A program made the position numbers and the translations under genes. Shown here in pieces: positions 62,619-64,000 of a stretch of 64,000 nucleotides of DNA. Under the pieces are notes generated by a model, which was not told the origin of the DNA, made no database searches, and worked only from the letters and a program-made list of their open reading frames with translations. The DNA lies in assembly GCF_001595645.1 (NCBI RefSeq), contig NZ_LNKT01000012.1, positions 62,001-126,000 of the forward strand, read 5' to 3'. Numbering within the stretch: position 1 is the stretch's first letter; each line of letters starts with the position of its first letter. This DNA comes from Sulfurovum riftiae. GTDB lineage: Bacteria; Campylobacterota; Campylobacteria; Campylobacterales; Sulfurovaceae.

Positions 62619-64000
62619 TATAGCTGACTCTCCATCGGCAGCATCTGCAGCAGGTTGACCTTCAGTTTATCCCATGCACCGACCTTCGGTTCCGAGGTAT
62701 ATACCACCGTTTTGCCGTTCTCTATGGTCGTCCAGGTAAGCTTCCCAGAACTGTCCAGACCAAGGCGGTAGGCATTGTGCAGGTCGATCCCCTCATTCAT
62801 GTAGGCAATGACCTTTTTTGCAAGTGTTCGATCCGGTATGTACAGTCCTCCTTCCGTATTGATCCTTGAAGAGCGCGGGTCAAGATTGAAGGAGCCGACA
62901 AAAACATCTTTTTCGTCAAAAACAATGACCTTCGCATGCAATCCGGTACGCACCTTTTTCTTTACCGGGGTGTTGTTGATGATCCTGCTTGCACCTGCAT
63001 CATCTCTGAGCTCGTATATTTCGATGCCGTTCCTGAGCAATTCCTTCCTGTAATTGTTATAGCCGGCATAAGCAGCCAACACATCATTGGATTTCAGTGA
63101 ATTGGTCAAAATACGTATTCTGATACCTTTTTTTCTTAATGCGATCAAATGTGCTATACCCTCATTTCTGGGTATGAAATAGGCTGACTCCACAAAAAGA
63201 CTTTTCTTTACCTTGTCCAAACGGTCGTGTAATGCATAGACCATTGTATGTGTCTGCTTCTCCTCGGAGCGTTTCATCTGTTCAGGATCGTTCCAGAGCA
63301 CTTCTCCTTTCGTCCAGACAAAACCTTTCAGCAGCTGTTTCAGTCTATGCTGCAATACACTGCTGTCTTGTGCCAAAGGGTAGGGGTAACGGTCTTTTTT
63401 GACCTTTTCCTCAAGTTTCTTTCTCTCTTTTTCCAGCTCTGCCATGGTGTATTTTTTCTTTACGATCACAGAAATAGGTACCGACCATTTCCCGTTCCAG
63501 AAATAGTCATACATTTTGGAGATCTCCCGCACGATCGGCCCTACCGCCGCAATATCAAGGTCCCTGAAGTTGATATCTTCAGAGACTCCGAAATAGTGGT
63601 TGCCGATATTCCTTCCTCCGACAACGGCAAAAGCATTGTCCATAATGACTGTTTTGTTATGCATGCGGTGGTTCACCCTGTCTGTATCTGTCAGGAAATC
63701 CAAAGCATGAAGGCCCCGGTTTGAAAAAGGGTTGAAAATACGGATCTCGATATTGGGATGGGCATCCATCGCTGCGATCATCTCATCACGCCCCTGCAGG
63801 CCGATGTCATCCAGGAGTACACGTACCTTGACCCCTCTGTCCGCGACCCGCAGTGTATGCAAGGCAAGCAATCGGCCTGTCTCATCCTGGTCCCAAAGAT
63901 AGTACTGAAGGTCCAGTGTCCTGTCGGTCAGATCGGTCATGGCGATACGTGTCGTAAAGGCTTCCCGTCCGTAACGAATGATATTATAACCCGATTTTCC
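62618..64000 (-). CDS. Phospholipase D-family protein (ClsC-like), 5' end cut off
   Basis: 460 residues are visible; the frame is open to the right edge (reading S-G-Y-N-I-I-R-Y-G-R-E-A-F there), so the true start lies outside. Two HKD motifs: H-N-K-T-V-I-M-D with G-G-R-N-I-G-N-H-Y-F, and H-A-K-V-I-V-F-D-E with G-S-F-N-L-D-P-R-S. L-D-L-Q-Y-Y-L-W and the layout resemble ClsC/YmdC cardiolipin synthases or PLD-type phospholipid enzymes. Coupled to the AsmA-like gene downstream. Confidence 0.88.
   Translation of the reverse strand, partial: GKSGYNIIRYGREAFTTRIAMTDLTDRTLDLQYYLWDQDETGRLLALHTLRVADRGVKVRVLLDDIGLQGRDEMIAAMDAHPNIEIRIFNPFSNRGLHALDFLTDTDRVNHRMHNKTVIMDNAFAVVGGRNIGNHYFGVSEDINFRDLDIAAVGPIVREISKMYDYFWNGKWSVPISVIVKKKYTMAELEKERKKLEEKVKKDRYPYPLAQDSSVLQHRLKQLLKGFVWTKGEVLWNDPEQMKRSEEKQTHTMVYALHDRLDKVKKSLFVESAYFIPRNEGIAHLIALRKKGIRIRILTNSLKSNDVLAAYAGYNNYRKELLRNGIEIYELRDDAGASRIINNTPVKKKVRTGLHAKVIVFDEKDVFVGSFNLDPRSSRINTEGGLYIPDRTLAKKVIAYMNEGIDLHNAYRLGLDSSGKLTWTTIENGKTVVYTSEPKVGAWDKLKVNLLQMLPMESQL

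Noticed and set aside
1-64000. CRISPR arrays, tRNA or rRNA genes, insertion sequences, prophage
   Set aside because: Looked for regularly spaced repeats, cloverleaf-like segments, transposase motifs and phage genes by eye; none seen. Sensitive searches could not be run.

Overview
The window looks like chromosomal DNA of a denitrifying, microaerophilic or facultatively anaerobic chemolithotroph of the Campylobacterota (Sulfurovum/Sulfurimonas-like). The basis is a napA-napG-napH nitrate reductase order with no napC, heme d1 biosynthesis genes, a NOR-like heme-copper oxidase of the kind called gNOR, a class III ribonucleotide reductase operon, and moderate GC with tightly overlapping genes. The genus is an inference; there is no rRNA or tRNA in the window.

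Layout. 1-16.6 kb (mostly minus strand) is the denitrification block: nap genes, a MIP18-family protein, an oxidase-like membrane protein with a DUF2249 protein, precorrin-2 dehydrogenase, a fused siroheme decarboxylase NirDL (plus strand), an FNR-type regulator, SUMT, NirJ, a small cytochrome c, five small uncharacterised mostly membrane-anchored proteins (two too short to be found easily), and a two-subunit NOR-like oxidase. 16.8-18 kb is a pentaheme cytochrome c on the plus strand. 18-26.6 kb is one minus-strand operon: HlyD-type adaptor, MFS transporter, double-ABC ATPase, two ABC-2 permeases, MscS channel and PAP2 phosphatase. 26.7-32.3 kb is an RND efflux operon headed by a TetR repressor. 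32.4-41 kb holds LpxR, a diheme peroxidase, the anaerobic RNR operon (nrdD, LpdD-like gene, glycyl-radical mini-gene, nrdG), GAPDH and a periplasmic-sensor/SpoIIE phosphatase. 41-43 kb is nrdB plus a TrpD2-like gene. 43-50.5 kb has an Ntn hydrolase and the MoxR/Bat operon. 50.6-59.8 kb is an accessory cassette of two sulfatases, two lipoproteins, a second Ntn hydrolase, an outer-membrane protein, a HAD phosphatase and an AraC regulator. 59.8-64 kb holds an AsmA-like protein and a truncated phospholipase D protein.

How it fits together. Nine promoters carry a TTGAT-N4-ATCAA-type FNR box (one has a second, upstream box); in most of them the box is centred 40.5-42.5 bp before the start predicted from a good -10 hexamer. 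They lie before nap, the DUF2249 operon, nirDL, the NOR operon, the pentaheme cytochrome, the diheme peroxidase, nrdD, gap and nrdB. The Crp/Fnr protein encoded at 9204-9905 has the E-x2-S-R recognition residues that read this sequence. The window therefore looks like a compact oxygen/nitrogen-oxide regulon that couples denitrification to anaerobic DNA precursor synthesis.

The most unusual find is that NrdD stops after its zinc-site region, and the glycyl-radical tail (R-V-M-G-Y-x-R-P-V) is encoded as a separate 57-residue protein two genes downstream. This predicts a class III RNR with a detachable radical subunit.
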